A DNA stretch of 6,427 nucleotides, taken from contig SLKH01000037.1 of assembly GCA_007134665.1 (NCBI GenBank), positions 1 through 6,427 of the forward strand, in the 5' to 3' direction. The DNA comes from Balneolaceae bacterium (GTDB lineage Bacteria; Bacteroidota; Rhodothermia; Balneolales; Balneolaceae). The position numbers were made by a program, and so were the translations under genes. Below are positions 6,021 through 6,427 of this stretch, piece after piece (position 1 is the stretch's first letter; each line of letters begins with the position of its first letter). The notes under the pieces were generated by a model. The model saw nothing but the letters and a program-made list of their open reading frames with translations, did no database searches and was not told the origin of the DNA.

Positions 6021-6074
6021 TCAATACAAAACGCGATTTATCAAGCTAATACCTAACAAAATAATTAGTGATCT

Positions 6075-6427
6075 ATGAAAGGGCTAAACAAGATACTTAA
6101 TATTCTATTAACTGTGAGCATTCTTGGACTCATTTCCTCATGCAACAGTATAACCGGTTCAACGGAAAATGGTAATGATCTGGAAGATTCTCTTAATCCC
6201 GTTGAGGAAGTAATACCGGTAGAAGGTGGAGAAAATTCAACTATCACTGTACACAGGGCAAGTGATACCTATTTTAATCTGGAATTTAGTGAGATTCAGT
6301 CGAATTCCATTATCAATAACGGAAGTGGCGAGGGCTGGTGTATCGACTGGCAAAAACCGATCGATTCAGATGGCGGTACGTATCATGGAGTTAAACTTTA
6401 TTCAACGTTTAATGTTAAAAGTTGGAA
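6075..6427 (+). CDS. Predicted lipoprotein with GWCID motif, N-terminal part (cut by window edge)
   Basis: This is the first 117 codons of an open frame running off the right edge. ATG is the first possible start: an in-frame TGA lies one codon upstream (6069-6071). MKGLNK is followed by a hydrophobic segment (about 7-20) and the lipobox ISSC, so cleavage and lipidation at C23 are expected. N24 at +2 does not suggest an inner-membrane retention signal. An acidic, Ser/Asn/Gly-rich linker (24-55) precedes a beta-rich-looking stretch with STITVHRASDTYFNLEF and then GEGWCIDWQKPID (86-97). The GWCID motif resembles cysteine motifs in some secreted beta domains, possibly including thioester domains, but this is a weak likeness. 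I do not recognise the family and assign no function. It is divergent from the nuo operon and probably unrelated to it. No Shine-Dalgarno is seen. Confidence 0.85.
   Translation, partial: MKGLNKILNILLTVSILGLISSCNSITGSTENGNDLEDSLNPVEEVIPVEGGENSTITVHRASDTYFNLEFSEIQSNSIINNGSGEGWCIDWQKPIDSDGGTYHGVKLYSTFNVKSW

Larger units (their letters stand above)
5384..6074. other. Long AT-rich divergent intergenic region
   Basis: These 691 bases lie between the divergent starts of nuoA and the lipoprotein gene. No frame of convincing length or composition is present on either strand. Hand counts give about 32 % GC for 5521-5580 and 18 % for 5701-5760, clearly below the flanking genes. Contents, from left to right, are the candidate nuo promoter, the direct repeat GCAAGGTT (5551-5558 and 5575-5582), a nested inverted-repeat segment (5605-5653), the palindrome at 5688-5702, a 7-base stem-loop (5739-5759), three ATTATTAAYG copies, and a dyad at 6001-6020. 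A clear promoter for the lipoprotein gene could not be found; TATTTATG at 5967-5974 resembles a -7 box but lacks a -33 partner. The region could hold a regulatory RNA or the remains of a lost gene. Confidence 0.7.

Noticed and set aside
6065..6247. Minus-strand frame of 60 codons
   Set aside because: It is antisense to the lipoprotein frame, which has a clear signal peptide and lipobox.

Overview
The window is a housekeeping respiratory locus plus a long AT-rich spacer and the start of an unrelated surface-protein gene. From position 1 to 5383, everything coding lies on the minus strand and is the front half of a complex I (NADH:quinone oxidoreductase) operon. In transcription order it is nuoA, nuoB, nuoC, nuoD, nuoE, nuoF and the first 269 codons of nuoG, which runs off the left edge. 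The first six genes are packed with gaps of 2 to 12 bases; only nuoF-nuoG is looser, at 56 bases. The rest of the operon (nuoH to nuoN would be expected) lies beyond the left edge and cannot be seen.

The proteins fit one NADH-linked, 14-subunit-type enzyme. NuoF binds NADH and FMN and holds cluster N3. NuoE holds N1a, NuoG holds N1b, N5 and N4, and NuoB holds N2 beside the quinone. NuoC and NuoD form the connecting and quinone-binding part, and NuoA is the first membrane subunit. All cluster ligands needed for the main electron path are present. The optional off-path cluster N7 in NuoG appears to have been lost.

From 5384 to 6074 there is a 691-base divergent intergenic region, visibly AT-rich (about 18 to 32 % GC in two lines counted by hand). 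It holds a good candidate nuo promoter just upstream of nuoA that combines a TTGACA box with a Bacteroidetes-type -7 element. It also holds several inverted repeats, including a short segment with mutually exclusive hairpins. I see no convincing gene in it. From 6075 to the right edge, on the plus strand, is the N-terminal 117 codons of a predicted lipoprotein with a lipobox, an acidic linker and a GWCID motif.

The organism is probably a member of the Bacteroidota/Balneolota/Rhodothermota group, with Balneolota my best guess. The reasons are separate nuoC and nuoD, a full NuoEFG module (lacking in many Flavobacteria-type 11-subunit operons), mostly weak or absent Shine-Dalgarno sequences, and the -7-like promoter. 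This assignment is inference; no marker gene in the window settles it. I found no new defence, mobile or biosynthetic system here. The points most worth a second look are the nuoC/nuoD in-frame junction, the identical 10-base leader before nuoA and nuoB, the loss of N7, the structured spacer and the lipoprotein.
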